Below are positions 8,031-17,090 of a stretch of DNA of 64,000 nt, piece by piece. Source of the stretch: Limisoma sp963590405. GTDB taxonomy: Bacteria > Bacteroidota > Bacteroidia > Bacteroidales > Muribaculaceae. A program made the position numbers and the translations under genes. Each line of letters begins with the position of its first letter. Position 1 is the stretch's first letter. The stretch is taken from positions 1 to 64,000 of the forward strand of contig CAVAPE010000002.1 of assembly GCA_963590405.1 (NCBI GenBank), in the 5' to 3' direction. Below the pieces are notes generated by a model, which was given only the letters and a program-made list of their open reading frames with translations, had not been told where the DNA came from and ran no database searches.

Positions 8031-8890
8031 CGGTCGCCTCCTTTCTTTGCTGTGGCAAATCGCGGGCGGCGGCTTATGTCGTTGATGATTTCTATATCGG
8101 TGTAGCCCAATGTTTTGAGCGTTTCTTTCGTCTCCTCGGGGAAACGACTATTGATTTCAAAATACAGTCTGCCGTCGGGCTTTAGTGCTGTCGTGCCATA
8201 TTCCGCAATCGCACGGTAAAACTGCAGCGGGTCGCTGTCGGGCACGAAAAGCGCCGTCGCTGGTTCGTAGTCGAGTACATTCGCTTCCATCGTCGCCCTT
8301 TCGGAGTCGGCGATGTAGGGCGGATTGCTCACAATGATGTCGTATTTTTCATTGTCGCCGCTTAGTGTAAGGATGTCGCGCTTCGTAAACGAAACTTTTG
8401 CCTTCAGAAGTTGCGCATTTTCGCGAGCCACAGCGAGTGCTCCGTCCGAAATGTCAATAGCGTCGACTTGCGCAAATTTCAGCGCAAGAGCCAGCGAAAT
8501 GGCGATGCAGCCGCTACCTGTGCCACAGTCGAGCACCGCTAAATCTGGCTGCTTGTTGTGATCCACAATGAGGTCTACGAGTTCCTCGGTTTCCTGACGC
8601 GGAATTAGCGTGGATTCGTCGACTTTAAACATGTGACCGCAGAAATTTGTTTGTCCAAAAATATACTGAATTGGTCGATTTTTCAATAACTCGTCAACTA
8701 CTTTGCTGATTTTGCCAACGATAAACCCCGACAAAACACTATCTTTGTGCAGCAAAATATCGACTGTTTCATAGTGAAGCACATGGCGGAAGGTGATTCT
8801 TACAAAAGCGTCAATTTCGCCCTTGTCGAATTTCGCTGCAAGCCGGCGGCGCATGTCGGCTATTGTCTGGCTAACTGTTTGGTCATTCAT
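8024..8890 (-). CDS. prmC: Peptide chain release factor N5-glutamine methyltransferase
   Basis: The 288-residue enzyme uses SAM to methylate the GGQ glutamine of release factors. The SAM site (VLDCGTGSGCIAISLAL) and the catalytic NPPY motif (IIVSNPPYIADSE) are both present, as is the N-terminal RF-binding helical domain and the RQETEELVD motif. The start at 8890 was chosen: the frame stays open to 9172, but the extra residues look non-native and overlap ribD and a -7 box (8911-8918). It heads prmC-recX-comF. Confidence 0.95.
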   Translation of the reverse strand: MNDQTVSQTIADMRRRLAAKFDKGEIDAFVRITFRHVLHYETVDILLHKDSVLSGFIVGKISKVVDELLKNRPIQYIFGQTNFCGHMFKVDESTLIPRQETEELVDLIVDHNKQPDLAVLDCGTGSGCIAISLALALKFAQVDAIDISDGALAVARENAQLLKAKVSFTKRDILTLSGDNEKYDIIVSNPPYIADSERATMEANVLDYEPATALFVPDSDPLQFYRAIAEYGTTALKPDGRLYFEINSRFPEETKETLKTLGYTDIEIINDISRRPRFATAKKGGDRW

Positions 8891-8910
8891 CTCAGTCGGT
8901 TTTGCTGTTA

Positions 8911-8918
8911 CAAAGGTA
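8911..8918 (-). promoter_or_regulatory. -7 box of prmC, overlapping the ribD 5' end
   Basis: TACCTTTG on the minus strand, about 20 bases before the prmC ATG. It abuts the possible ribD ATG at 8918 and lies nine bases upstream of the preferred one (8927). Confidence 0.5.
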
Positions 8919-8926
8919 TGAAATTT

Positions 8927-9961
8927 ATGAATACAGACGAACAATATATGGCGCGCGCGCTCCAGATTGCCGCTCTTGGTTATGGACGCGTGTCGCCAAA
9001 CCCGATGGTCGGTGCCGTCGTCGTGGCTGACGGCAGGGTGATAGGTGAGGGGTATCACCGCCAATGGGGACAGGCTCATGCTGAGGTCAATGCCATTGCT
9101 TCGGTGAGCGATGCCGACCGCCATCTGTTGCCGCAGAGCACCATCTATGTCACTCTTGAGCCGTGCTCCCACTATGGCAAGACTCCTCCATGCAGCAAAC
9201 TAATCATCGAAACTGGCATTCCGCGCGTGGTTGTCGGCTGTCTTGACCCATTCAAGGAGGTTAGCGGCAGGGGCGTGAAGATGCTTCGTGTGGCTGGCGT
9301 TGAGGTGACTGTAGGCGTGCTCGAAGAAGAATGCTGCCAACTGAACAGTAAATTTATAACTGCCCACACTGAGGGGCGTCCTTACATATTGCTCAAATGG
9401 GCTGAGTCTGCCGACGGCTTCATCTCGACTGGCAACGGCACTCAGACTCACATTTCCACCAAGGTTACATCCACAATCATGCACCGTTTGCGTGCTGGCT
9501 ACGATGCCATAATGGTCGGCGCAAACACTGTGCACACCGACAATCCGTCGCTCACTACGCGTCTTTGGCACGGTCGCAACCCTCTGCGTGTGGTGATGAG
9601 CCACGACGGTTGCCGCGACCTCGCCGACAGAAAAGTCTTTACTGACGGAAACCCTACGTTGCTCTATTCTGCAACGGGCAAAACGTTGGAACAGCATGGC
9701 GAGAATGTGGAAGAAGCGCAACTCCCTGCCACGCTTGAAGATATGGCTCGCGACCTCTATCGCCGAGGCATCACATCGCTGATGGTGGAAGGCGGCGCAC
9801 GGTTGCTACAGTCGTTTTTCTCCAACAATCTGTGGGACGAGGTGCGCATTGAGCACGGCAATAGGTTGTTGGGCTCGGGCATTGTCGCTCCTCGCGCTCC
9901 GCAAGGAAAGATGAGTATTTCGCAAGAGGATAACCATCAGATAATCAATATTGTAAGGTGA
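8927..9961 (+). CDS. ribD: Bifunctional riboflavin biosynthesis deaminase/reductase
   Basis: The 344-residue protein carries out the second and third steps of riboflavin synthesis. The N-terminal deaminase domain has zinc ligands in HAEVNA and PCSHYGKTPPC; the C-terminal reductase domain has the NADPH-binding region (HRLRAGYDAIMVGANTVHTDNP) and VEGGARLLQSF. The start at MNTDEQYMARALQ matches the family; ATG 8918 would add three residues. Transcribed divergently from prmC with only 36 bases between start codons. Confidence 0.95.
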   Translation: MNTDEQYMARALQIAALGYGRVSPNPMVGAVVVADGRVIGEGYHRQWGQAHAEVNAIASVSDADRHLLPQSTIYVTLEPCSHYGKTPPCSKLIIETGIPRVVVGCLDPFKEVSGRGVKMLRVAGVEVTVGVLEEECCQLNSKFITAHTEGRPYILLKWAESADGFISTGNGTQTHISTKVTSTIMHRLRAGYDAIMVGANTVHTDNPSLTTRLWHGRNPLRVVMSHDGCRDLADRKVFTDGNPTLLYSATGKTLEQHGENVEEAQLPATLEDMARDLYRRGITSLMVEGGARLLQSFFSNNLWDEVRIEHGNRLLGSGIVAPRAPQGKMSISQEDNHQIINIVR

Positions 9962-9988
9962 TGCGTATCGACAAGGCGTTACTGTTTA

Positions 9989-10005
9989 ACACATTTTCAA
10001 TGTGT
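9989..10005. terminator. Short hairpin after ribD
   Basis: ACACATT-TTC-AATGTGT is a perfect 7-bp stem with a 3-base loop, followed by CCTTT, a weak U-tract. It could end ribD transcription or be an operator for the next gene. Confidence 0.35.
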
Positions 10006-10023
10006 CCTTTGATAAAATAGTTA

Positions 10024-10031
10024 TAAATTTG
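10024..10031 (+). promoter_or_regulatory. -7 box ahead of the DUF6242 gene
   Basis: TAAATTTG followed by C, 23 bases before the ATG, with TGTG (one mismatch to TTTG) 19 bases upstream. Confidence 0.5.
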
Positions 10032-10053
10032 CACTTTAAATGTTATTAAATAG

Positions 10054-11580
10054 ATGAGAAGATTAATTCCAATATATGCAATTTTCACGGCGTTGACGCT
10101 CATTGTGTCAGCATCGTGCAACACTACAGGCAGTAGCGAGACCGACCCGACTGTAATTTCGTCAAACACTCTCGTTACAAATTTCTACATTCAGGAAAAC
10201 GACTCGGTGCTCACGTTGCTCGACTCAATACCCTTTACCATCGACGTGAATAAAAAGGTAATCTACAACGCTGATTCTCTGCCAAAAGGCACCAACATCA
10301 CGCGCCTCGTGCCGAGCATCACGCTGTCGTCGTCAACATCGACCGGCGTAATTTCAATCACTGGCGCTTCAACGATGTCCGACACCACCTTCACCTACAC
10401 CGCTTCGTCGACCGACAGCATCGACTTTACTGGTCGTGTGATGCTTACTGTGAAAGCCGCCGACGGCATTTCTTCGCGCGACTATCAACTGCTTGTGAAT
10501 GTGCACAAAGTGGAAAGCGATTCTCTCTATTGGAACAAACTCTCACGCCGCAATCTCCCTGGCTCTCTTACGGGGCCAGAGCAACAGAAAACTGTTGAAA
10601 GCGAAGGCACTACATATTGCTTTGTTGCTGAAAACGGCACTTACACAGTTTCATCGACAACAGAACCTGCAACAAACAACTGGAACAAGCAAAAAGTTAC
10701 GCTCGGATTTACGCCTAACGTTAGCAGCCTCACTGCGACCTCCGATGCCCTCTATATGCTTGACACTGACGGCAATTTGCAGAAATCTACCGACGGCGGT
10801 CTCACTTGGGCAGCCACTGGCAAGAAATACTATTCGCTGATAGCAGGCTACGGCAGCACGTTGCTCGCTGTGGCATCGGAAGGCACGACATATTTCACTG
10901 CGGCGTTGACAACCGACGGCACCGAAACGCTCACTGCGGCCGATAGCCAGTTCCCTGTAAGCGGCGCATCGCAGGCAGTGACCTACGACAGCACTTGGGG
11001 CACGGCGCAGATGCTGATGGTTGTTGGCGGCAAGATGGCTGACGGCAACTACACTGGCATGACTTGGGGCTACGATGGCACAAACTGGGCATCGATAGGC
11101 AACCATCAAGTGGCACGCCTCAGCGATATGACGCTTTTGAAATACTACTATTTCCAGCGCACAACGTCAGGCTCCTACAAGCAGTTCCCTGTGTTGCTCG
11201 CCATCGGCGGACGTGCAGTCGACGGAACATTAAGCAAGAAGGTTTATATCTCCTATAATAACGGTATCGATTGGAAACTTGGCGACGACCTTCTCCAATT
11301 GCCCGACTACATCAATGCGTTCTATGGAGCGCAAGCAGTTGTTTCAAACTCAACAATCGATGGCACTCGCGCGGCTTCGGCTTGGGAATCAATGCCTTCG
11401 CGCCATTTGCCAGTTTGGTTGATGGTCGATGCTCCGACTGCAACACGTGCCACTACGCCTATCACTTCGTGGGATTGCCCGTACATCTATCTGTTCGGAG
11501 GTTACAACGAAAGTGGCGAGTTGCAGAACAACATCTGGAAGGGTGTGGTGAACCGTTTGACGTTCAAACCGATACAGTAA
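10054..11580 (+). CDS. DUF6242-type lipoprotein
   Basis: This 508-residue secreted protein opens with a lipoprotein signal (LIVSASC, lipid cysteine at about residue 23). The first domain (residues about 40-150) is strand-rich. It is followed by BNR/kelch-like blades, one reading KSTDGGLTWAATG, with other repeats around SYNNGIDWKLGDDLL and YIYLFGGYNESGEL, consistent with a beta-propeller. I recall this family (DUF6242) directly upstream of DUF6089-UppS-BamA in Bacteroidales. Function unknown; an outer-membrane-linked role is inferred from context. Confidence 0.75.
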   Translation: MRRLIPIYAIFTALTLIVSASCNTTGSSETDPTVISSNTLVTNFYIQENDSVLTLLDSIPFTIDVNKKVIYNADSLPKGTNITRLVPSITLSSSTSTGVISITGASTMSDTTFTYTASSTDSIDFTGRVMLTVKAADGISSRDYQLLVNVHKVESDSLYWNKLSRRNLPGSLTGPEQQKTVESEGTTYCFVAENGTYTVSSTTEPATNNWNKQKVTLGFTPNVSSLTATSDALYMLDTDGNLQKSTDGGLTWAATGKKYYSLIAGYGSTLLAVASEGTTYFTAALTTDGTETLTAADSQFPVSGASQAVTYDSTWGTAQMLMVVGGKMADGNYTGMTWGYDGTNWASIGNHQVARLSDMTLLKYYYFQRTTSGSYKQFPVLLAIGGRAVDGTLSKKVYISYNNGIDWKLGDDLLQLPDYINAFYGAQAVVSNSTIDGTRAASAWESMPSRHLPVWLMVDAPTATRATTPITSWDCPYIYLFGGYNESGELQNNIWKGVVNRLTFKPIQ

Positions 11581-11628
11581 CGCCTCGGCAGTATACTACA
11601 AGTTGATTTTTGACGTTTTGTCTTTAGA

Positions 11629-12312
11629 ATGACTACGAAACTCAGAACATACAACTTGCGACTTTTGGTCGCACTCCTCTTGGCGGCGTTGCTGCCAACT
11701 GCAGCGAGTGCTCAGGATTATCGCTATGAAGCCGGCTTCGGCGGCGGCATTAGCGGCTATTTGGGTGATTTGAACCAGAGCAATGTGCTCAAGCATCCCG
11801 GCTTTTCGGGAGGACTTTTGTTCCGCTATCTCATCAACAAGCGCTTTGCGGCGAAGGCTGATTTGACGGTGGCAAGCATCAGCGGGAACTCCGATGACTT
11901 CAGCAACAAGTTTCCCGACGGTGCGCATTATGAGTTTTCATGCAAATACTTCGATTTGGGAGTGGCATTTGAGTTCAACTTCCTGAATTTTGGCATGAAC
12001 GACGACTACAGAAAGTTGAAACGCATCACTCCTTACCTCTCGTTGGGTTTGGGTGCTACTTATTCGACTTCAAAAAATTTTGTGCCTAACATACCGATAA
12101 GTTTCGGCGCAAAATACAAAATAAAACGCCGGCTAAACCTCGGCCTCGAAATGAGGTGGCGGATGATGCTCGGCGATGGGGTAGACGGTTTGAAAGACCT
12201 CTACAAGGTGGATAGCGGAATGCTTAAAAACAACGACTGGTGCCCAACACTGATGGTTACGCTGTCGTATGAATTTGGCGAAATCTGCAAAATTTGCCAC
12301 TATGTAAAATGA
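11629..12312 (+). CDS. DUF6089-type outer membrane beta-barrel protein
   Basis: The 227-residue protein has a signal peptide (LLVALLLAALLPTAASAQ) and then alternating strands typical of an OmpA/OmpW-sized barrel (YRYEAGFGGGISGYLGDL; PYLSLGLGATYS; SYEFG near the end). The name DUF6089 is from recalled gene order, not a search. It ends ten bases before uppS, so the genes are probably coupled. Likely a structural outer-membrane protein. Confidence 0.75.
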   Translation: MTTKLRTYNLRLLVALLLAALLPTAASAQDYRYEAGFGGGISGYLGDLNQSNVLKHPGFSGGLLFRYLINKRFAAKADLTVASISGNSDDFSNKFPDGAHYEFSCKYFDLGVAFEFNFLNFGMNDDYRKLKRITPYLSLGLGATYSTSKNFVPNIPISFGAKYKIKRRLNLGLEMRWRMMLGDGVDGLKDLYKVDSGMLKNNDWCPTLMVTLSYEFGEICKICHYVK

Positions 12313-12321
12313 TTGAGAGAA

Positions 12322-13080
12322 ATGACGCTTGAAAGCAAAATATCAGAGATAGGGCAGAAGCCTGTACCAACACACGTGGCTGTCATTATGGACGGAAACG
12401 GGCGTTGGGCTAAAGCCCGTGGTCTTGACCGCTCTATGGGACACGTAGAGGGGGTCAACGCCGTGCATCGCATCACGGAGATCGCTTCCGATCTCGGTGT
12501 GAAATACCTTACACTCTACACCTTCTCCACCGAAAACTGGAATCGTCCGAAGGAGGAGGTCGATGCACTGATGCATCTCATTGCCATCGCCATTGAGCGC
12601 GAAACGGAAGGCTTGCTGAGCAACAATGTGCGTCTGCGCCTCGTGGGTAACATGGAGTCGGTGCCCGATTATGCACTCGACCGCTTGCGCAAATGCGAGG
12701 AGGCTACTGCCCACTGCACAGGCTTGTCGATGGTGCTCGCCATCAGTTATTCTGCCCGTTGGGAGATTACGGAGGCTATGCGCCGCATCGCAGCAAAGGC
12801 TGCAAAGGGCGAAATCAGCCTCGACAGCATTTCGGAGCAGACGGTAGCCGACAATCTTGCCACTGCCGGCATTCCTGACCCCGACTTGCTCATACGCACG
12901 GGTGGCGACTGCCGCATCAGCAACTATCTGCTTTGGCAGATTGCCTACACCGAACTGGATTTCAGCAACGTCTTTTGGCCTGACTATTCAAAGGAGGATT
13001 TTTGCGACGCCATTTTGCGCTACCAAAGCCGTGAACGCAGATTTGGCAAGACAAGCGAACAAGTAAAAAAACAGAAATAA
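12322..13080 (+). CDS. uppS: Isoprenyl transferase (undecaprenyl diphosphate synthase)
   Basis: The 252-residue cis-prenyltransferase makes the C55 lipid carrier for peptidoglycan and surface glycans. The catalytic MDGNGRWAK (Asp24) and the substrate-binding RTGGDCRISNYLLWQ segment with the TELDF..WPD motif are present. ATG 12322 was chosen over an in-frame TTG at 12313. It lies between outer-membrane genes, linking carrier-lipid supply and outer-membrane assembly. Confidence 0.95.
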   Translation: MTLESKISEIGQKPVPTHVAVIMDGNGRWAKARGLDRSMGHVEGVNAVHRITEIASDLGVKYLTLYTFSTENWNRPKEEVDALMHLIAIAIERETEGLLSNNVRLRLVGNMESVPDYALDRLRKCEEATAHCTGLSMVLAISYSARWEITEAMRRIAAKAAKGEISLDSISEQTVADNLATAGIPDPDLLIRTGGDCRISNYLLWQIAYTELDFSNVFWPDYSKEDFCDAILRYQSRERRFGKTSEQVKKQK

Positions 13081-13096
13081 GATTATAACGAGTTAG

Positions 13097-15793
13097 ATGA
13101 AAATACTTTTCAACGATATGAAATCAAAATTCTTGATAATTGTGGCTCTTTTGGCTGCGGTGTTCGTTCCCGAGGTTAAGGCCACAGAGTCGACCGACAC
13201 TATCTATAATCCTAAAATGTTTTTCACAGGAATGCCGAAAAAGTATGAAATCGCAGGCATCCGCGTGGAGGGATTGCAGAACTACGAAGACTATATCGTA
13301 ATAGGTTATTCCGGACTGTCGGTGGGCGACGTTATCGAGATTCCTGGCGACGACATCACAAAGGCTGCAAAGCGCTTTTGGCGTCAGGGCTTGTTCTCCA
13401 AGATTCAGATTAAAGTTGAAAAGACTTGTGGCGACAAGGCTTGGTTGGTGTTCGACCTGCGCCAGCAGCCACGTATCTCGAAAATCAACTACAACGGTGT
13501 GAAAAAGAGCGAGCGTGAAGACCTCCAGCAGCGTCTTTCGCTTACACCGGGCAACCAGATCACTCAAAACATTGTGAACCGCGTCAAGGACATTGTTGCT
13601 GGCTACTTCAAGCAGAAAGGCTTCAACAATGTGGATGTTGAGGTTGCGCAGACTCCCGACTTGAGCAAGGAGAACGAGATGATTGTAGACATCAACATCG
13701 ACAAGAACGAGAAGGTGAAGGTCCACAAGATTTATGTTGACGGCAACGAGGTGCTCTCCGACAAGAAAATTCAGCACGTCATGAAGAAAACCAACGAGAA
13801 AAGCCGTCTCGTGAACCTCTTCCGTCAGAAGAAATTCGTCGACAAGGACTATGCAACGGACAAGGATTTGATTATTCAAAAATATAACGAGTTAGGTTAT
13901 CGTGACGCCAAGATTTTGAAAGACAGCGTCTCGAAGTACAACGATAAGATGGTCGACGTGCATCTCAGCGTTGAGGAAGGTCAGAAATACTACATCTCCG
14001 ACATCAAGTGGGCGGGCAACACAGTCTATCCGTCATCAACCCTCGATGCCATCCTCGGCATGAAGGCTGGCGACGTCTACAACCAGAAACTCCTCAACAA
14101 GCGCACCATGGAGGACGACGATGCCGTGGGCAACCTCTATATGAACAACGGTTACCTTTTCTTCCAACTCGTGCCTATCGAATCGAAGATTGAAGGCGAC
14201 AGCATCGCTCTCGAAATGCGTGTGATTGAAGGTCCGCAAGCGCGTATCAACAGCATCGTAATCAACGGTAACGACCGCCTTTACGAAAAGGTTATCCGCC
14301 GCGAACTTCGTGTTCGCCCGGGCGAACTTTTCTCTAAGGAGGATTTGATGCGTTCTGCTCGTGAAATTGCGCAGACTGGTCACTTCGACCCTGAAAATAT
14401 GGACATCAAGCCAGAACCTAACGCCGACAATGGTACGGTCGACTTGATTTTCAACCTTACGTCGAAGAACAACGACCAAATCGAACTTTCAGCCGGCTGG
14501 GGTCAGACGGGTATCATCGGTAAGGTGTCGTTGAAGTTTACCAACTTCTCCATCAAGAACCTTTTTAACCCGAGCAGTTACAAGGGTATCATCCCGCAGG
14601 GCGAGGGTCAGACATTCACCATCAGCGTGCAAACCAACGCAAAGTACTACCAAGCCTATAGCGTGTCGTTCCTCGACCCGTGGTTCGGTGGCAAGCGTCC
14701 TAACTCGCTGTCGGTTTCGGGCTACTATTCGCGCCAAACTGGTGTGAACTCAAGTTTCTACACTCGCAACACTTCGTATAACCCATATTACTACTACGGT
14801 TCGAGCAGTTATTACGGCTCAAGTTACAGCGACTACTATCAGTCGTCCTATCAGAATGCCTACGACCCTGACAAGTATTTGCAGATGGCAGGTATCACAG
14901 TGGGCTTCGGTAAGCGTCTCAACTGGCCTGACAACTATTTCACTTTCCAGGCTTCGTTGGGTTACAACTGGTATAAGTTGAAAAACTGGGAATACCTCTA
15001 CTATATGCGCAACGGTACATCGAACGCCTTCGTGCTCGGTTTGTCGTTGTCGCGCAACAGTATCGACAACCCAATCTACACTCGTAGCGGTAGTATGTTC
15101 TCCCTCGACTTGAATATCACTCCTCCTGTTTCGCTCTTCCGCAACAAGAACTGGGCAAAACTCTACGAGGACAGCGGCGTTGGAACATATAACTATATGT
15201 ACTCTTCGGTTCAGTCGCAAAAGCAGATTTCCGCAGCGCAGGAGATGTACCGCTGGATTGAATACTGGAAACTCAAGTTCAAGGCGCGTACCTACACTCC
15301 ACTTTCCGACCCGAACAGCAAATGGACTCTCGTGCTCATGACCCGTGCCGAAATCGGTCTCTTGGGTAGTTACAACAAATACCTCAAGTCGCCGTTCGAA
15401 ACATTCTACGTCGGTGGTGACGGTATGTCGGGAAGTTATGGCTACGCTCAGGAAACCATCGCCCTCCGCGGTTACGACAACGGTCAGTTCACTCCTTACA
15501 GCAGTATGTCGGACGGCTATGCCTACACTCGCTTCACTGCCGAACTCCACTTCCCATTCATGCTTCAGCCGAGCACCACAATCTACGGCCTCGCATTCAT
15601 CGAAGGCGGTAATGCGTGGAAAGACGTGAAGGACGTGTCGCCGTTCAACCTCAAGCGTTCTGCTGGTGCTGGTGTGCGCATCTACCTCCCTATGATTGGT
15701 ATGATGGGTATCGACTGGGCTTACGGTTTCGACAAGGTTTATGGCGAGAAAGGCGGAAGCCACTTCCACTTCATTCTTGGTCAAGAATTCTAA
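13097..15793 (+). CDS. bamA: Outer membrane protein assembly factor BamA (Omp85)
   Basis: This 898-residue protein is the central subunit of the BAM complex that inserts beta-barrels. After a signal peptide come repeated POTRA units (from IAGIRVEGLQNYED, residue about 52, to about 440; each begins with a strand such as ISKINYNGVKKSERED). A Tyr-rich 16-strand barrel follows, with a terminal aromatic residue (QEF). Starting at the second ATG (13118) would give a cleaner signal peptide. The Tyr/Ser-rich insertion near 14770-14860 is probably an extracellular loop. Confidence 0.95.
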   Translation: MKILFNDMKSKFLIIVALLAAVFVPEVKATESTDTIYNPKMFFTGMPKKYEIAGIRVEGLQNYEDYIVIGYSGLSVGDVIEIPGDDITKAAKRFWRQGLFSKIQIKVEKTCGDKAWLVFDLRQQPRISKINYNGVKKSEREDLQQRLSLTPGNQITQNIVNRVKDIVAGYFKQKGFNNVDVEVAQTPDLSKENEMIVDINIDKNEKVKVHKIYVDGNEVLSDKKIQHVMKKTNEKSRLVNLFRQKKFVDKDYATDKDLIIQKYNELGYRDAKILKDSVSKYNDKMVDVHLSVEEGQKYYISDIKWAGNTVYPSSTLDAILGMKAGDVYNQKLLNKRTMEDDDAVGNLYMNNGYLFFQLVPIESKIEGDSIALEMRVIEGPQARINSIVINGNDRLYEKVIRRELRVRPGELFSKEDLMRSAREIAQTGHFDPENMDIKPEPNADNGTVDLIFNLTSKNNDQIELSAGWGQTGIIGKVSLKFTNFSIKNLFNPSSYKGIIPQGEGQTFTISVQTNAKYYQAYSVSFLDPWFGGKRPNSLSVSGYYSRQTGVNSSFYTRNTSYNPYYYYGSSSYYGSSYSDYYQSSYQNAYDPDKYLQMAGITVGFGKRLNWPDNYFTFQASLGYNWYKLKNWEYLYYMRNGTSNAFVLGLSLSRNSIDNPIYTRSGSMFSLDLNITPPVSLFRNKNWAKLYEDSGVGTYNYMYSSVQSQKQISAAQEMYRWIEYWKLKFKARTYTPLSDPNSKWTLVLMTRAEIGLLGSYNKYLKSPFETFYVGGDGMSGSYGYAQETIALRGYDNGQFTPYSSMSDGYAYTRFTAELHFPFMLQPSTTIYGLAFIEGGNAWKDVKDVSPFNLKRSAGAGVRIYLPMIGMMGIDWAYGFDKVYGEKGGSHFHFILGQEF

Positions 15794-15868
15794 AAAACGT
15801 GTAAATAATCTTTCATGAATAAACTTATTTGAACATAAATTGTCATATAAGCATTAACACAAAAAAGA

Positions 15869-16390
15869 ATGAATATGAAACGAATTTTCATTACGGCAGC
15901 CCTTGTGGTGATATTCTCCGTCGCTGCCCATGCGCAGAAATATGCGCTTGTCGATATGGAATATATTTTGAAAAACATTCCACAATACGAGATGGCAAAT
16001 GAGCAACTCAACCAAGTGTCGTTGCGCTGGCAGAAGGAAGTGGAAAACAAGTCGAAAGAGGCTGAGACTCTCTACAAGAACTACCAGAGCGATATGGTGT
16101 TCCTGACCGACGACCAGAAGAAAAAGAAAGAGGAAGAAGTGGTTGCCAAAGAAAAGGAGGCAGCCGAACTCCAGTCGAAATACTTCGGCCCGCAAGGGGA
16201 ACTCTACAAAAAGCGTCAATCGTTGATGGAGCCTATTCAGAACGATGTCTACGAGGCCATCAAGAAAATCTCCGAGGAGAAGGGATTTCAGGTAATTTTC
16301 GACCGTGCATCATCGGCCGGCATCATTTTCGCCTCTCCGCGCATCGATGTCAGCAATGATGTGCTTGCAAAATTAGGTTATTCAAAATAA
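15869..16390 (+). CDS. OmpH/Skp family periplasmic chaperone (first copy)
   Basis: The 173-residue protein has a signal peptide (IFITAALVVIFSVAAHAQ) and the Skp core KYALVDMEYILKNIPQYE. A long charged coiled coil (about residues 50-110, KKKKEEEVVAKEKEAAE) forms the tentacles, and a closing strand-helix follows. Skp trimers hold unfolded outer-membrane proteins for BamA, which lies just upstream. A second ATG at 15875 is equally possible. Confidence 0.92.
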   Translation: MNMKRIFITAALVVIFSVAAHAQKYALVDMEYILKNIPQYEMANEQLNQVSLRWQKEVENKSKEAETLYKNYQSDMVFLTDDQKKKKEEEVVAKEKEAAELQSKYFGPQGELYKKRQSLMEPIQNDVYEAIKKISEEKGFQVIFDRASSAGIIFASPRIDVSNDVLAKLGYSK

Positions 16391-16395
16391 TTTAC

Positions 16396-16403
16396 TACTT
16401 TTG
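16396..16403 (+). promoter_or_regulatory. -7 box of the second skp gene
   Basis: TACTTTTG followed by C, 43 bases before the ATG at 16447, directly after the first skp stop. The second copy can probably be transcribed on its own. Confidence 0.5.
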
Positions 16404-16446
16404 CACTTACGTTTATAGAAATAACAAATCAAACAATTAATACACA

Positions 16447-17022
16447 ATGCTTAAAAAATTCTTACTCGCAGTCCTCGTGNNNNNNNNNNNNNNNNNNNNN
16501 NNNNNNNNNNNNNNNNNNNNNNNNNNNNNNNNNNNNNNNNNNNNNNNNNNNNNNNNNNNNNNNNNNNNNNNNNNNNNNNNNNNNNNNNNNNNNNAAACTA
16601 AGACTGCTCAAACCTCAATGGAAGAAGTTTCAAAGAAGTACCAAAGTGAGTACAAATCGCTTCAGGACGAAATGAACAAAAAGATTCAGGAATACCAAGC
16701 CCTTGCAGCCGACACCCCAGAATCTATCAAGCAACGTCGTGAACAGGAAATCAACGAACTTGGCACTAAGATTCAGAACTTCGAGCAAGTAGCAAGCCAG
16801 GACATGCAGCAGCAGCAACAGAAACTCATGGCTCCTATCCAAGAGAAAATCTTGACTGCCATCAAGGCTGTGGGCGATGAGAACGGCTACACTTACATCA
16901 TGGAAGTAGGTCAGGTTGTTTACCGCAACCCTTCTGCCGACGATGTAACTAAACTCGTCAAGGCTAAATTGAACCTCAAAGACGCTCCTGCAACAACAAC
17001 TACGACTACAACAAAGAAATAA
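16447..17022 (+). CDS. OmpH/Skp family periplasmic chaperone (second copy, contains N gap)
   Basis: The visible start MLKKFLLAVLV is the beginning of a signal peptide. Positions 16480-16594 are N; the remainder encodes the Skp coiled coil (SMEEVSKKYQSEYKSLQDEMNKK) and the closing domain (IKAVGDENGYTYIMEVGQVVYRNPSADD). The C-terminus is a Thr-rich tail. The frame stays open across the gap at the given gap length, about 191 residues. Paralogue of the gene at 15869. The gap hides the N-terminal conserved block. Confidence 0.85.
   Translation: MLKKFLLAVLVXXXXXXXXXXXXXXXXXXXXXXXXXXXXXXXXXXXXXXXTKTAQTSMEEVSKKYQSEYKSLQDEMNKKIQEYQALAADTPESIKQRREQEINELGTKIQNFEQVASQDMQQQQQKLMAPIQEKILTAIKAVGDENGYTYIMEVGQVVYRNPSADDVTKLVKAKLNLKDAPATTTTTTTKK
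16480..16594. other. Assembly gap (115 N)
   Basis: A run of 115 undetermined bases inside the second skp gene. The in-frame continuation suggests the length is about right, but this cannot be proved here. Confidence 0.99.
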
Positions 17023-17031
17023 TTGTTGACA

Positions 17032-17083
17032 GATAAAAAAGAAACGCTTGAAGCCAGTCGGTTTCAAGCGTTTCTTTTTTATC
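17032..17083. terminator. Very strong bidirectional hairpin between skp and rsgA
   Basis: A 21-bp perfect stem (17032-17052 with 17063-17083), extended by a G-U and two G-C pairs to 24 bp with a four-base loop. The A6/T6 tracts give U-tails in both directions. It separates convergent genes. Confidence 0.92.
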
Positions 17084-17090
17084 GTTTGCT

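Noticed and set aside
8891..9172. N-terminal extension of prmC by 94 codons
   Set aside because: The extension overlaps ribD, crosses the prmC -7 box and has no PrmC family similarity.
14819..15784. 321-codon open frame opposite bamA
   Set aside because: A shadow of the BamA barrel with a repetitive His/Val-rich composition and no recognisable fold.
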